Of a stretch of DNA of 64,000 nt, positions 15,272 to 24,025 are shown piece after piece (positions within the stretch are counted from its first letter, which is position 1; every line of letters starts with the position of its first letter). This DNA is from Sporosarcina globispora (GTDB taxonomy: Bacteria > Bacillota > Bacilli > Bacillales > Cytobacillaceae). The DNA is taken from positions 3,446,327 to 3,510,326 of the forward strand of contig NZ_LGUF01000007.1 in assembly GCF_001274725.1 (NCBI RefSeq), given 5' to 3'. A program made the position numbers and the translations under genes. Below the pieces are notes generated by a model. It saw only the letters and a program-made list of their open reading frames with translations. It was not told the origin of the DNA and made no database searches.

Positions 15272-16024
15272 TTGGCTAATAGAATTATGGCTTTATCTGT
15301 TGCAGCAGGGATTGGTTTTTCTCTGACATTAGGGAGCATTAAAATGAGGACCAGTGAACAATCGAAGCAAAAGGAAATTCACTATGCAGCAGTGCCGCAT
15401 GCTGAAGCAAAACATGTCCCGCATGTAAAGCAGGAAGTCAAGAAGCAAGCGGTGATTCTGGATGTTCCATTGTACAATCAAATGGATAGTCCCCGCCTAT
15501 ATAATGGCTGTGAGATTACAAGTTTGGCAATGATCATAAATTATGAAGGCATTGGAGTCTCCAAAAATAAATTAGCAGAGGAAATCAAACGTGTTCCGCT
15601 TAGATATAGCGGCGGAGAATACGGGAATCCTAATGAAGGCTTTGTAGGGAATATGGAGGATGGGCCAGGATTAGGCGTCTATCAGGGGCCGATTTTCGAA
15701 CTAGCGAAAAAGTATTTTCCTGACCGCGCAGAAAACCTGACTGGCAAGCCATTTGATGTCCTGCTAGAAAAGGTGGCAGAAGGGTCACCCGTATGGATTA
15801 TTACAACTGCAAGCCTTTCACCCTCTGCATCATTTGAAACCTGGAATACACCTGGCGGACCAGTTGATGTCACGTTCCAGATGCATAGTGTAGCGATTAC
15901 AGGATATGATGAGGGTAATATTTATATAAACGATCCTTATGGCACAAAAAATAAAAAGGTGCCAAAACAGCAGTTTATAGAAGCCTGGGAGCTAATGGGG
16001 TCACAGGCCATTGTCATTAACTAG
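15272..16024 (+). CDS. secreted C39-like cysteine peptidase, YvpB-like
   Basis: A 250-residue exported protein with signal peptide ALSVAAGIGFSLTLGS and a Lys/His-rich spacer. The domain from about residue 62 begins VPLYNQMDSPRLYNGCEITSLAM, where the Cys is the nucleophile of peptidase C39-like family 2; the His lies in FQMHSVAITGYD and the Asp in IYINDPYG. YvpB of B. subtilis has this layout. It starts with TTG at 15272 behind AAAAGGGAGTATGG. The 299-base gap before it contains a weak promoter candidate only (TTGTCA, 17 bases, CACAAT near 15180-15209). Substrate unknown. Confidence 0.88.
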   Translation: MANRIMALSVAAGIGFSLTLGSIKMRTSEQSKQKEIHYAAVPHAEAKHVPHVKQEVKKQAVILDVPLYNQMDSPRLYNGCEITSLAMIINYEGIGVSKNKLAEEIKRVPLRYSGGEYGNPNEGFVGNMEDGPGLGVYQGPIFELAKKYFPDRAENLTGKPFDVLLEKVAEGSPVWIITTASLSPSASFETWNTPGGPVDVTFQMHSVAITGYDEGNIYINDPYGTKNKKVPKQQFIEAWELMGSQAIVIN

Positions 16025-16037
16025 ATTAATAGCCAAA

Positions 16038-16067
16038 GAAGGGACTGCAGCTTGCAGCCCTTTTTTA
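16038..16067 (+). terminator. terminator of the C39-like gene
   Basis: AAGGG-a-CTGCA pairs with TGCAG-c-CCTT, followed by six T; the stem loop is tight. Confidence 0.75.
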
Positions 16068-17126
16068 GTTTGATGATTCTAATTTCTTATACTTAAAAAA
16101 GATCCACTTTAAAAATGGGGGAACTACAAAAAAGATAAAAAATAACCGAAAAAGCTGGTAGCCTGTTACGATGGCTAAATTTGCCCCGGTCTCATGGGCG
16201 ATAATGGCCATCTGGTCCATTCCGCCAGGTGCCAGGCTCAAAAAGCTGGTGGCAGGGGAAAAATGAAACAGGTGCATAATCAAAAAACTTAGAATTACCG
16301 AACCCGCGATAAGCAGGAGGGCACTTAAGGCAGCAAGTGACATGGTTTTTGTCTTATTGGATAGCTTTTCAGGCTTCATCATCATGCCAATGTGAGCTCC
16401 AATTAAAAGTTGAGATATATCCAAGACAGCTGTTGGGAGTTCGGGTCCATTAACACCGGAAATAACAAGAGCTGCAGTCCCCATAATCGGGCCGAGCAGA
16501 TAAGGGGTAGGGAGTTTCAGGCGTTTGCTAAGGATTATGCCAATGAATGAAACGAAGGCAAATAGCAAAATTGAAGGAAATAGGTCTTTCCAAAAAGGTT
16601 CTGCAGCTTCAAAACCAGGACCACTCGGCGCATTCAGCCAAGGCCCGAATACCAGTACAGGGACAATAAAGATAATCATCGTCAGCCTAGCGACCTGCAT
16701 AAAGGTAACAACCGTAATATTGATTCCTTTGACTTCTTCTGCCAGAAGTATCATTTGCGACAGACCTCCAGGTATGCTGCCGATCAAAACGGTTGGATAG
16801 TCAATGCCCGTTAATTTCGCAATGATAAGTGCAGATATGGCACTAAAGAGAATCATGCAAACCGTAACCAGCAAAATAAAAGGCAGCTTCTGCAGGATAA
16901 GCAGGACCGCTTCCTGTGTAAAAGAAAGACCAATGCTATATCCGACGATGATAATCCCTGCATCGCGAAGTCCAGCTGGCCAATAAAAAGGAATCTTGCT
17001 GAGCCGGCTTCCAATCATAACGGCAGTCATTGCACCAAGCAAAAAGGCGACCGGTATGTGCAATAAAGTAAATAAAACTGAACCAAATACAGCAGTTATA
17101 AAGGTGATTAATAAATTCTTCTTCAC
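16065..17126 (-). CDS. AbrB-family (PF05145) duplicated membrane protein
   Basis: A 353-residue polytopic protein of about ten membrane segments built as two similar halves: IPVAFLLGAMTAVMIGSRL and GSIPGGLSQMILLAEE in the first, LPTPYLLGPIMGTAALVISG and LAPGGMDQMAIIAHETGAN in the second. This is the AbrB duplication family, often misnamed a transcription regulator or ammonia monooxygenase; it is not related to the AbrB DNA-binding protein. It is presumably a transporter, with unknown substrate. Translation starts at GTG (17126) after AGAAGG. It is a single gene. Confidence 0.88.
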   Translation of the reverse strand: MKKNLLITFITAVFGSVLFTLLHIPVAFLLGAMTAVMIGSRLSKIPFYWPAGLRDAGIIIVGYSIGLSFTQEAVLLILQKLPFILLVTVCMILFSAISALIIAKLTGIDYPTVLIGSIPGGLSQMILLAEEVKGINITVVTFMQVARLTMIIFIVPVLVFGPWLNAPSGPGFEAAEPFWKDLFPSILLFAFVSFIGIILSKRLKLPTPYLLGPIMGTAALVISGVNGPELPTAVLDISQLLIGAHIGMMMKPEKLSNKTKTMSLAALSALLLIAGSVILSFLIMHLFHFSPATSFLSLAPGGMDQMAIIAHETGANLAIVTGYQLFRLFFIFFVVPPFLKWIFFKYKKLESSN

Positions 17127-17266
17127 GAAAAAACCTTCTTTTATTTAGTATACCTAAAGATATTAATACCATATATAAACAATGACTGAATTACAAGTTT
17201 TATATAATCAAATGTTTTCATACAATATATAAAATAGATGAGCATTTTTTAGAAGGAGGACTAACC

Positions 17267-17557
17267 ATGCCTGAAAAATTAAGCCATCTTGTTTTCATCT
17301 TATCGTTTATATGCCTCGGTTTATTTTTGCTGCTGGCTTTTTCGCCATTGTATGATATTTATTTGAATAGAATCGGCCATCGTCCGTTTTCGACTCTGCT
17401 TCTCCTGACAATTCTTGTTTTCTTCGTGAGTGTTATGGTGTTAAAGAAAGTCCAAAACTGGCAGTCTGGCTTCCATGTTTTATTTTCCATTATCCTCACC
17501 CTATTTCTTTCATCCGTATTAGCCATTATCGTTTTCTTTGGAGGGTTGTTTCGGTGA
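17267..17557 (+). CDS. small three-TM membrane protein, unknown
   Basis: A 96-residue protein behind a perfect ribosome site (AGAAGGAGGACTAACC). Three hydrophobic segments lie at about residues 7-27, 44-60 and 70-93, with a polar turn DIYLNRIGHRPFS. I recognise no family. The strong site and clean start support a real gene. Confidence 0.7.
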   Translation: MPEKLSHLVFILSFICLGLFLLLAFSPLYDIYLNRIGHRPFSTLLLLTILVFFVSVMVLKKVQNWQSGFHVLFSIILTLFLSSVLAIIVFFGGLFR

Positions 17558-17624
17558 ATGAAAAGAGTCTTCATCAAAATGCCTAAGATCCCTTATCACT
17601 TTATACAGACATGATAAATCTATA

Positions 17625-17780
17625 TTAGTGCATAGGTTGAACAGCAGGAGCGAGAATAAAAGGTGGACAAGCCGTTTGCCATTCCAACGTAACCTCAATT
17701 GTCCATACTGAATACTTTTGCTGCCCATATAAATTGGCAATAGCAAGAGGAGCATATTGAAAAATGATTCTGGACTGAGC
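17625..17780 (-). pseudogene. possible short relic of a protein gene
   Basis: On the minus strand an open frame ending in TAA at 17625-17627 reads YGQQKYSVWTIEVTLEW then ACPPFILAPAVQ, which looks protein-like, but there is no start codon and a stop precedes it near 17825. The remainder of the gap 17558-17852 shows nothing else. Weakly supported. Confidence 0.25.
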
Positions 17781-17852
17781 TTTGCCTTTGAAGGAAAAAA
17801 GGGTTAAATATATAATGTCTTTATTGTGTTAATAAAAGAAAGGGAGTTTATC

Positions 17853-18602
17853 ATGACTAAATCAAATATTTCTCCGCAGATTAGACTAATCGCGCTTGAT
17901 ATGGATGGAACCTTATTAAATTCCAAAGGGGAGATCCCCGAAGATAACCGCAAAGCAATACAGGAGGCGAAGGAAAAAGGGATTAAAGTCATTTTGAGCA
18001 CCGGAAGATCCAGGCTCACTGCAGGGGACCATGCAGATTCTTTAGAATTGGACTCATACTTAATCACGGTTAATGGAAGTGAAATATTTGGCCCTGATGG
18101 AGAATTGATCTCAAGAACTTCAGTTGATTCCAAAGTAATGGAATGGATGTGGAATTTATCCCAGTCGCATCAGACCAATTTCTGGGCAACAAGCTGCGAA
18201 CAGGTCTGGATGGATGAAATGCCTGAAAATATCCATGAACATGAATGGCTTAAATTTGGATTTGATATTTCCGATGATAAAATCAGAGATCTGATCCATA
18301 ATGAGCTTCAGACAAAAGGGGGCTTAGAAATTACCAACTCCAGCTTAACCAATATTGAAGTTAATGCTCTGGGCATAAATAAAGCCAAAGGTATCCAGAA
18401 AGTAACAGAGCTTCTTGGGATTTCGATGGAGAATGTAATGGCTATGGGAGACAGCTTGAACGATATTGCCATGATTGAAGAATCAGGCTGGGGAGTAGCA
18501 ATGGGGAATGCACAGGATATCGTAAAAGAAACAGCCAATACTGTGACGGGAACTAATGATGAAGCGGGTGTTGCACAAGCAATCCGAAAGTGGGCTCTTT
18601 AA
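17853..18602 (+). CDS. Cof-type HAD phosphatase
   Basis: A 249-residue HAD hydrolase of the Cof/IIB class (like B. subtilis YkrA). Motif I ALDMDGTLL (two Asp) is near residue 15, motif II LSTGR near 50, the motif III Lys in the NKAKGIQ region near 180, and motif IV MGDSLNDIAMIEE near 200. The cap domain lies between motifs II and III. These enzymes dephosphorylate sugar phosphates, FMN or PLP-like substrates; the substrate cannot be told here. The start ATG follows AAAGGGAGTTTATC. Confidence 0.93.
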   Translation: MTKSNISPQIRLIALDMDGTLLNSKGEIPEDNRKAIQEAKEKGIKVILSTGRSRLTAGDHADSLELDSYLITVNGSEIFGPDGELISRTSVDSKVMEWMWNLSQSHQTNFWATSCEQVWMDEMPENIHEHEWLKFGFDISDDKIRDLIHNELQTKGGLEITNSSLTNIEVNALGINKAKGIQKVTELLGISMENVMAMGDSLNDIAMIEESGWGVAMGNAQDIVKETANTVTGTNDEAGVAQAIRKWAL

Positions 18603-18609
18603 AGAATAC

Positions 18610-18636
18610 AAAACCGGCTATTACGCCGGTTTTTAG
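18610..18636. terminator. bidirectional terminator
   Basis: AAACCGGC-TATTAC-GCCGGTTTTT between the HAD gene and convergent OsmC gene. Confidence 0.88.
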
Positions 18637-18646
18637 TTTAAAGGAA

Positions 18647-19099
18647 TTATCTTTTGCCAAGTAGAATGGTTTCTTCCAATTCTACTTCCACATTTCCTTG
18701 AATCGCCCTGGAAATCATACAGGATGTTTCGGCTTTTTGTGCCAGTTTTCGGGCAAGTGTATGATCCTTTTCAGTTGCGTCGGGCTTTAACATGATAACA
18801 GGGCGATGAATAATTTTCTTGTACGTAATCACTCCTTTAGTTACATCCACAATTCCGATTGATTCCATCGTAAGGTCTTCTTTCTCGAGTCTGCTTCGTT
18901 CCATCATGGCAGCAAGGGTAATAATATAACAAGTTGCCGCAGCCCCCAGCAGCATCTCATCCGGATTTGTTCCGATACCCGGACCGTCCATTTCCGGCGG
19001 AATGGATACCTTTGTTTTCAGTTGACCTGTTTCAATTTCTCCAACATCATTACGGAGTCCCGGCCAATATGCTTTTAAATGGAATTGGTGTTCAGCCAT
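18647..19099 (-). CDS. OsmC/Ohr-family peroxiredoxin-like protein
   Basis: A 150-residue OsmC-family protein. The first catalytic Cys lies in PDEMLLGAAATCYIITLAAM near residue 57, the second in KAETSCMISRAIQGN near 126, the usual two-Cys layout. The N-terminal HLKAYWPGLRNDVGEIETG matches the SACOL1771-type branch. These proteins reduce organic hydroperoxides at the cytoplasmic face. The start ATG follows TTGGAGGAATCTATAT. It is a single gene. Confidence 0.92.
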   Translation of the reverse strand: MAEHQFHLKAYWPGLRNDVGEIETGQLKTKVSIPPEMDGPGIGTNPDEMLLGAAATCYIITLAAMMERSRLEKEDLTMESIGIVDVTKGVITYKKIIHRPVIMLKPDATEKDHTLARKLAQKAETSCMISRAIQGNVEVELEETILLGKR

Positions 19100-19221
19100 A
19101 TATAGATTCCTCCAAGTTATGTCTTTCTATTTACACCTTAAAGAGGACCAGGCAGAATTGCAAGACTTTACAGATGTCACTTTTCAGGCTAAGATGAAAT
19201 CAGCCAACTTAATAGTTTTAC

Positions 19222-19318
19222 TGCTAGGGGTGCCCGATGCGCGGGCTGAGAAAGAAACCGAACTGTTTTTTACCCTTCGGACCTGATCTGGATCGTACCA
19301 GCGTAGGAAAGTAGTAAT
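19222..19318 (+). ncRNA. TPP riboswitch (THI element) upstream of thiM
   Basis: The conserved blocks are all present: AGGGGTGCCC, GGGCTGAGA, ACCCTTCGGACCTGATC, and GCGTAGGAAAGT. It is followed by a terminator at 19355, so TPP binding should stop transcription of thiMDE. Confidence 0.96.
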
Positions 19319-19354
19319 TGCGGGGAACCATGTTCTTTCTCTTAGATTATTCAG

Positions 19355-19382
19355 CCAGGTCCATTTTTGGATCTGGTTTTTA
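19355..19382 (+). terminator. terminator of the thiM TPP riboswitch
   Basis: CCAGGTCCA pairs with TGGATCTGG (one G-T pair), followed by TTTTTATT: the expression platform. Confidence 0.88.
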
Positions 19383-19456
19383 TTATGTTCTCATCCCTAA
19401 GGATAGTGATTAATAGCGAGAAAGCTTTGAGTGGCAATAGCAGAGGAGGAATTAAA

Positions 19457-20269
19457 ATGAACATTCAGGAAATTAGCAGTCTGTTGGAAAAAGTAAGAGA
19501 GTCAAATCCTCTGGTACATAATATTACAAATGTGGTGGTAACAAACTTTACGGCTAATGGCCTGCTGGCAATCGGGGCATCACCTGTGATGGCTTATGCG
19601 CATGAAGAGGCTGCAGACATGGCAAAAATAGCTGGTGCATTGGTACTCAATATGGGAACACTGACTGAAAAAGAAGTAAAAAGCATGCTCTTAGCGGGTA
19701 AATCAGCAAATCAGCATGAGGTGCCAGTAATCTTTGACCCGGTTGGTGTGGGAGCAACAGCCTATCGCACAGAAACAGCTAAAAAAATATTAAGAGAATT
19801 AGATATTACCATCATTAGAGGCAATGCTGCTGAAATTGCCAATGCGGCAGGACAGCAATGGAATATTAAGGGGGTCGATGCTGGTGAAGCAGAAGGAAAC
19901 ATTTCAGAGCTTGCCAAGTCTGCAGCAAAAGACCTCGCTGCGGTCACTGTTATTACAGGAAAACAGGACATTGTCTCAGATGGACGATCCACTTTTACTA
20001 TTAACAATGGCCATCCCCTTCTAACGAAAGTAACGGGTGCCGGATGTCTTTTGACTTCTGTAATTGGTGCTTTCTCAGCCATTGAAAAGGATCCTGTAAA
20101 AGCGGCAGTAGCTTCACTGGTCGTTTATGGCTCTGCCGCAGAAATCGCAGCTGAAAAAACTGATGGCAGAGGCCCAGGCACTTTCCAATTAGAGTTTTTG
20201 AATAGCTTATATAACATTTCTGCAGCAGATGTTGAATTACATGGCTCTTTTGAAAGAACGAACGGATAG
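19457..20269 (+). CDS. thiM: hydroxyethylthiazole kinase
   Basis: A 270-residue kinase that phosphorylates 4-methyl-5-(2-hydroxyethyl)thiazole for thiamine salvage. [21 protein letters not shown] and GASPVMA at the N-terminus, [12 protein letters not shown] near 100, and [17 protein letters not shown] near 190 (anion hole and catalytic region) are diagnostic. The start is ATG 19457 behind GAGGAGGAATTAAA. First gene of thiM-thiD-thiE, under the TPP riboswitch. Confidence 0.97.
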   Translation: MNIQEISSLLEKVRESNPLVHNITNVVVTNFTANGLLAIGASPVMAYAHEEAADMAKIAGALVLNMGTLTEKEVKSMLLAGKSANQHEVPVIFDPVGVGATAYRTETAKKILRELDITIIRGNAAEIANAAGQQWNIKGVDAGEAEGNISELAKSAAKDLAAVTVITGKQDIVSDGRSTFTINNGHPLLTKVTGAGCLLTSVIGAFSAIEKDPVKAAVASLVVYGSAAEIAAEKTDGRGPGTFQLEFLNSLYNISAADVELHGSFERTNG

Positions 20270-20281
20270 GAGGGAATATAA

Positions 20282-21106
20282 GTGAGAGTGAACAAAGCAT
20301 TAACCATAGCGGGTTCAGACAGCGGCGGCGGCGCAGGGATTCAGGCAGACTTAAAAACATTTCAGGAATTAGGTGTTTTCGGCATGTCAGCATTGACTGC
20401 TGTAACTGCTCAAAATACCCAAGGGGTTCAGGGAGTTTATCCAATGACAGCTGAAGCTGTTGCATCTCAAATACAATCAATTGGAGAAGATCTCCGGCCA
20501 GATGCAGTCAAGACTGGAATGCTCTTTAGTGCAGAGATAATCGAAAGTGTTTCAAAGAAGATTGCGAAATACGGATGGAAAAATATCGTCACTGATCCAG
20601 TGATGATAGCAAAGGGGGGAGCAAGCCTGCTTCAGAATGAAGCCATTGCAGCTATGAAGAAACATCTTATTCCCCTTTCAATGGTTATTACACCAAATAT
20701 ACCCGAGGCTGAAGTTTTAACGGACATAAGGATTCGTTCACTGGATGATAAAAAACAGGCAGCAGTAGAGCTGCATAAGCTGGGAGCGAGAAATGTTATC
20801 ATTAAGGGCGGCCATGATGAGGGAAAAGACATAGCAGCTGACCTGTTATTTGACGGAGGAAGCTTTTCCGAATTTAAGAGCAAAAGAATACAAACAGCCA
20901 ATACACACGGTACAGGGTGCACTTTTTCGGCTGCCATTACCGCTGGACTTGCTGACGGTCTATCCGTACAGCAGGCTGTTGATCGGGCAAAACAGTTTAT
21001 CCAAGCAGCCATTGAACATGACTTGGGAATTGGAAGCGGTCATGGACCAACAAATCATTGGGCATACAGCAAGATGAAAAAGGAGAGCTTTGTTCATGGC
21101 AGTTAA
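20282..21106 (+). CDS. thiD: hydroxymethylpyrimidine/phosphomethylpyrimidine kinase
   Basis: A 274-residue ribokinase-fold enzyme making HMP pyrophosphate. Signature blocks: TIAGSDSGGGAGIQADLKTF at the N-terminus (substrate pocket), VKTGMLFS, DPVMIAKGGASLL, and the catalytic NTHGTGCTFSAAI near 205. It starts at GTG 20282 behind AGGAGGGAATATA; a second GTG two codons on is possible. It overlaps thiE by 11 bases. Confidence 0.97.
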   Translation: MRVNKALTIAGSDSGGGAGIQADLKTFQELGVFGMSALTAVTAQNTQGVQGVYPMTAEAVASQIQSIGEDLRPDAVKTGMLFSAEIIESVSKKIAKYGWKNIVTDPVMIAKGGASLLQNEAIAAMKKHLIPLSMVITPNIPEAEVLTDIRIRSLDDKKQAAVELHKLGARNVIIKGGHDEGKDIAADLLFDGGSFSEFKSKRIQTANTHGTGCTFSAAITAGLADGLSVQQAVDRAKQFIQAAIEHDLGIGSGHGPTNHWAYSKMKKESFVHGS

Positions 21107-21764
21107 TCCGCAGGTAATGAGTAATCTGCTAAAAGTATATTTCATAATGGGGAGCACAAATTGCCAGCATGCACCTGAAGACGTCCTTCGTTCAGCCATT
21201 AAAGGGGGCATTAACCTATTTCAATTCCGTGAAAAAGGGGCAGGCTGCCTTCATGGAGATGAGAAGGAATCGCTTGCTAAAAGACTTCAAGCAATATGCA
21301 ATGAAAGCAATATTCCTTTTATCGTAAATGATGATATTGAACTCGCACTTAAAATAAATGCAGATGGTGTCCATATAGGTCAGGAGGATGAAGCAGCAGA
21401 TGTGGTCCGCAGGAGAATAGGCAGCAAAATCCTTGGTGTCTCTGTGCACAACATGAATGAAGCAGAAACAGCGATCTGTCAGGGTGCAGATTACCTTGGT
21501 ATTGGGCCCATTTATCCGACATCCACAAAGAATGATGCCAAACCCGTTCAAGGCCTTACTTTTTTGAAAGATTTAAGATCTGCAGCTGCCCATGTTCCTA
21601 TTGTAGGAATTGGCGGAATTACATCCGTAAATGCACCTCCCATCATCGAAGCTGGAGCTGACGGTGTTTCTGTCATTACAGCAATCAGTCATGCGGAGTC
21701 ACCTGAGGAATCAGCCAGGCAGTTATATCATGCAGTAAATAGTGTATTGAAAAATGACCATTGA
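21096..21764 (+). CDS. thiE: thiamine-phosphate synthase
   Basis: A 222-residue TIM barrel joining HMP-PP and thiazole phosphate. Blocks: VYFIMGSTNC, FQFREKGAG (phosphate/Mg side), PFIVNDDIELALKINADGVHIGQ, and IVGIGGITSVN with ADGVSVITAI. The ATG at 21096 has AAGGAGAG about nine bases upstream, inside the end of thiD. It completes the salvage operon; no thiC or thiG genes are near, so the operon serves salvage of precursors. Confidence 0.97.
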   Translation: MAVNPQVMSNLLKVYFIMGSTNCQHAPEDVLRSAIKGGINLFQFREKGAGCLHGDEKESLAKRLQAICNESNIPFIVNDDIELALKINADGVHIGQEDEAADVVRRRIGSKILGVSVHNMNEAETAICQGADYLGIGPIYPTSTKNDAKPVQGLTFLKDLRSAAAHVPIVGIGGITSVNAPPIIEAGADGVSVITAISHAESPEESARQLYHAVNSVLKNDH

Positions 21765-21864
21765 TTTGGGTTTTTTTGTCGCACTAACGTTTGAAACCAT
21801 CATGTTTATCCCAATCTATTGAGGGTAGCACTTTAACAAACAATAGAAGCAGAGGGATGAACAA

Positions 21865-22179
21865 TTGAAAAAGTGGATGGAATTAGGTCTATATATTCAA
21901 ATGGCGGTTATATTGCTTATCGTCTATTATGGCTTCTTTTCGGGACTTGTAGCTGCAGAAACTAAAATCACAGAATTTGAAGGGAAAGTAGAGGAAAAAT
22001 ATCGGCAGACAGCGGTTGACAATTATCTGAGCAACTATGGCACGCATGAGGAATTCTGGATTCGGATAGATAATGGCAAGTCCTTGAAATTGACGGCCAC
22101 TTTATATGAAAATGTAAAGTCGGGAGAAAAAATCAAAATAGTTCAAATGAATGCAGGAACCATGATATTCAAGCAATAG
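21865..22179 (+). CDS. single-TM small exported protein, unknown
   Basis: A 104-residue protein with an N-terminal membrane segment or signal anchor (LGLYIQMAVILLIVYYGFFSG), then a beta-rich extracellular part with ITEFEGKVEEKYRQTAVDNY and WIRIDNGKSLKLT. It starts with TTG 21865 behind AGAGGGATGAACAA. No family recognised. Confidence 0.7.
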   Translation: MKKWMELGLYIQMAVILLIVYYGFFSGLVAAETKITEFEGKVEEKYRQTAVDNYLSNYGTHEEFWIRIDNGKSLKLTATLYENVKSGEKIKIVQMNAGTMIFKQ

Positions 22180-22210
22180 GCACTGCTTTTAAGGCATGCC
22201 TATTTTTTAT
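22176..22210 (+). terminator. terminator of the small exported-protein gene
   Basis: ATAGGCA (22176-22182) pairs with TGCCTAT (22197-22203), then TTTTTT; the left arm overlaps the stop codon of the gene. Confidence 0.8.
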
Positions 22211-22313
22211 TCCAAGCTTGCCGTTCAAGCTTCAGTGCTTTAACTGTGCATGTTATGAAATTCCATGGTAATGTTGTACACAGACGGATTTTTTAACAAG
22301 GAGATTAACAGCA

Positions 22314-23069
22314 ATGAAACTCGTTTCATGGAATGTGAATGGAATAAGGGCCTGTGTCAAAAAAGGCTTTATAGATTACTTTAAAGAAGTGGATGCTGAC
22401 ATTTTTTGCATCCAGGAGTCCAAATTGCAGGATGGACAGATTGAGCTTATATTGGAAGGCTATCACCAATATTGGAATTATGCGATTAAAAAAGGATATT
22501 CCGGTACAGCTGTATTTACAAAAAAAGAACCGCTCTCTGTACATTATGGATTGGGAGCTGACGAAACAGAAGCAGAAGGCAGGATCCTCACGCTTGAGTA
22601 TGAAGACTTTTATCTCGTAAATGTCTATACGCCGAATTCACAGCGGGATCTTGCGCGGCTTCCTTACCGTCTTGATTGGGAAGAGCGGATTCGGGGATAT
22701 TTACTTGAGCTGGAGCAGGCAAAGCCTGTTGTCATGTGCGGTGACTTAAACGTGGCCCATCTTGAAAGAGATTTAAAAAATGCTAAATCTAACAGGGGCA
22801 ACTCAGGTTTTACCGATGAAGAATGTGCAAAAATGACCAGATTGCTTGATTCCGGGTTTATTGATTCATTCCGATACAAATATCCGGATGCAGAGGGAGC
22901 GTATACATGGTGGTCCTATATGGCAAAGGTCAGAGAGAGGAATATCGGCTGGCGGATCGATTATTTTATTGTTTCAGAAAAGCTTAAAGAAAAAATAATA
23001 GACTCACAAATTCATTGCGAAATTATGGGCAGTGATCATTGCCCAGTTGCGCTTGAATTGGATATGTAA
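22314..23069 (+). CDS. exoA: exodeoxyribonuclease III / AP endonuclease ExoA
   Basis: A 251-residue EEP-fold nuclease that cuts abasic sites in base-excision repair. Motifs in order: SWNVNGIRACVKKGF (metal-binding Asn), IFCIQESKLQDGQ (metal Glu), GYSGTAVFTKK, VYTPNSQRD, VMCGDLNVAH (catalytic Asp and Asn), GAYTWWSY, IDYFIVS, and MGSDHCPVALEL with the final Asp-His pair. Length fits the B. subtilis enzyme. The start ATG follows AAGGAGATTAACAGCA. Single gene. Confidence 0.97.
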   Translation: MKLVSWNVNGIRACVKKGFIDYFKEVDADIFCIQESKLQDGQIELILEGYHQYWNYAIKKGYSGTAVFTKKEPLSVHYGLGADETEAEGRILTLEYEDFYLVNVYTPNSQRDLARLPYRLDWEERIRGYLLELEQAKPVVMCGDLNVAHLERDLKNAKSNRGNSGFTDEECAKMTRLLDSGFIDSFRYKYPDAEGAYTWWSYMAKVRERNIGWRIDYFIVSEKLKEKIIDSQIHCEIMGSDHCPVALELDM

Positions 23070-23073
23070 GTCG

Positions 23074-23102
23074 AACCCCCTTAACATGCAGGGGTTTTTT
23101 TA
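23074..23102 (+). terminator. exoA terminator
   Basis: AACCCC...GGGGTT stem followed by a run of seven T. Confidence 0.85.
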
Positions 23103-23152
23103 AATAAAACAGGCAATAATTGAATTAATATTGTATAAAAGGATTGGTAAAA

Positions 23153-23431
23153 ATGAACAAAACCGAGATGCTGAAGCTTCTTGTTCTTATTGAAAGAATA
23201 TATACGCCGTTCCGGATCAAAAACGATCTCGTTCATTATTTTTTCGATCACTGCCAGGAATTCGATTATGAGATGGCTATAAGATATATAAAAGAGCATA
23301 TTAGAAGAAGTCCTTATCCTCCTTCTCTTCGCCATATTGCATCCAAGTGCTCAATTCATCCTTTAACTGCTGAAATGTATGACAGCCGTTATTGGGAAAA
23401 AGAATATGTCCTTTCTAATCATGTGTCATAA
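23153..23431 (+). CDS. small helical protein, possible G39P-like helicase-loader inhibitor fold
   Basis: A 92-residue soluble protein starting at ATG 23153 behind AAAAGGATTGG (a TTG three codons earlier is possible). The layout 'LLVLIERIYTPFRI...VHYFFDHCQEFDYEMAIRYIKEHIRRSPYPPSLRHIA' (given here in part) resembles the N-terminal domain of the phage SPP1 G39P family: helix, F/Y-x3-Y pattern, and a final 'hI(R)(S/R)-x-(Y/F)-PP(S/T)-x-x-(D/H)IA' block. The match is by eye. G39P binds replicative helicase; a host gene of this type alone would be interesting. No phage genes surround it. Confidence 0.6.
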   Translation: MNKTEMLKLLVLIERIYTPFRIKNDLVHYFFDHCQEFDYEMAIRYIKEHIRRSPYPPSLRHIASKCSIHPLTAEMYDSRYWEKEYVLSNHVS

Positions 23432-23525
23432 TCTATCCATCGACATGCAGCCATCAGTTCCATTAAAGAATGATGGAATAATATTTATTTTTTTGGTATA
23501 ATGTCAGTAAATCTTATAAAAAGGT

Positions 23526-23625
23526 TTTCTAGGGTTCCGCAGCTATGCTGGCCTGGTCCGAGAGAAAACTCATAGCTTTAGAAGCTATGCCACGGAAGGA
23601 TAAAAGCCTGGGAGATACTGATTAT
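23526..23625 (+). ncRNA. guanidine-I riboswitch (ykkC)
   Basis: The conserved strings CTAGGGTTCCG, CTGGTCCGAGAGA, CACGGAAGGATAAAAGCC and GGGAGA are present. It precedes two SMR exporter genes, the classic guanidine-responsive arrangement. Confidence 0.95.
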
Positions 23626-23650
23626 CAGATATCTTTCGGGCTTTTTTTTT
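23603..23650 (+). terminator. expression-platform terminator of the guanidine riboswitch
   Basis: AAAGCC...GGGCTTT with inner AGATA/TATCT pairing and a run of ten T. It overlaps the 3' conserved part of the aptamer, so guanidine binding should block it. Confidence 0.85.
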
Positions 23651-23686
23651 TCTGGGAATACTAAACGTTAAAAAGGGGTTGATTTC

Positions 23687-24025
23687 ATGAATTGGCTAAA
23701 GGTATTTATAGCCGCGTTTTTTGAAATTTTTTGGGTGATCGGCTTAAAGCATGCGGATGATCCATTATCATGGGCAGGGACTATCATAAGCATAGCCGTC
23801 AGTTTTTATTTGATGATAATGGCAGGGAAGGAGCTGCCCGTGGGGACTGTTTATGCTGTTTTTGTTGGTTTAGGGACTGCTGGTACTGTATTATCTGAAA
23901 TACTATTTTTCGGAGAGCCATTGAAATTATCTAAAATGATTCTTGTCCTTATTTTATTATTAGGTGTTCTTGGCTTAAAGCTGGTGACAAACGAAGATGA
24001 ATCAAAAGGAGCTGAAAGTTCATGA
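23687..24025 (+). CDS. ykkC: guanidinium exporter subunit, SMR family
   Basis: A 112-residue four-TM small multidrug resistance protein. The essential membrane Glu is in [16 protein letters not shown] (E13), and the later [27 protein letters not shown] is the Gdx-type block. It overlaps the next gene by 4 bases (ATGA). Hetero-dimeric YkkC/YkkD pairs under a guanidine-I riboswitch export guanidinium. RBS AAAAGGGG. Confidence 0.93.
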   Translation: MNWLKVFIAAFFEIFWVIGLKHADDPLSWAGTIISIAVSFYLMIMAGKELPVGTVYAVFVGLGTAGTVLSEILFFGEPLKLSKMILVLILLLGVLGLKLVTNEDESKGAESS

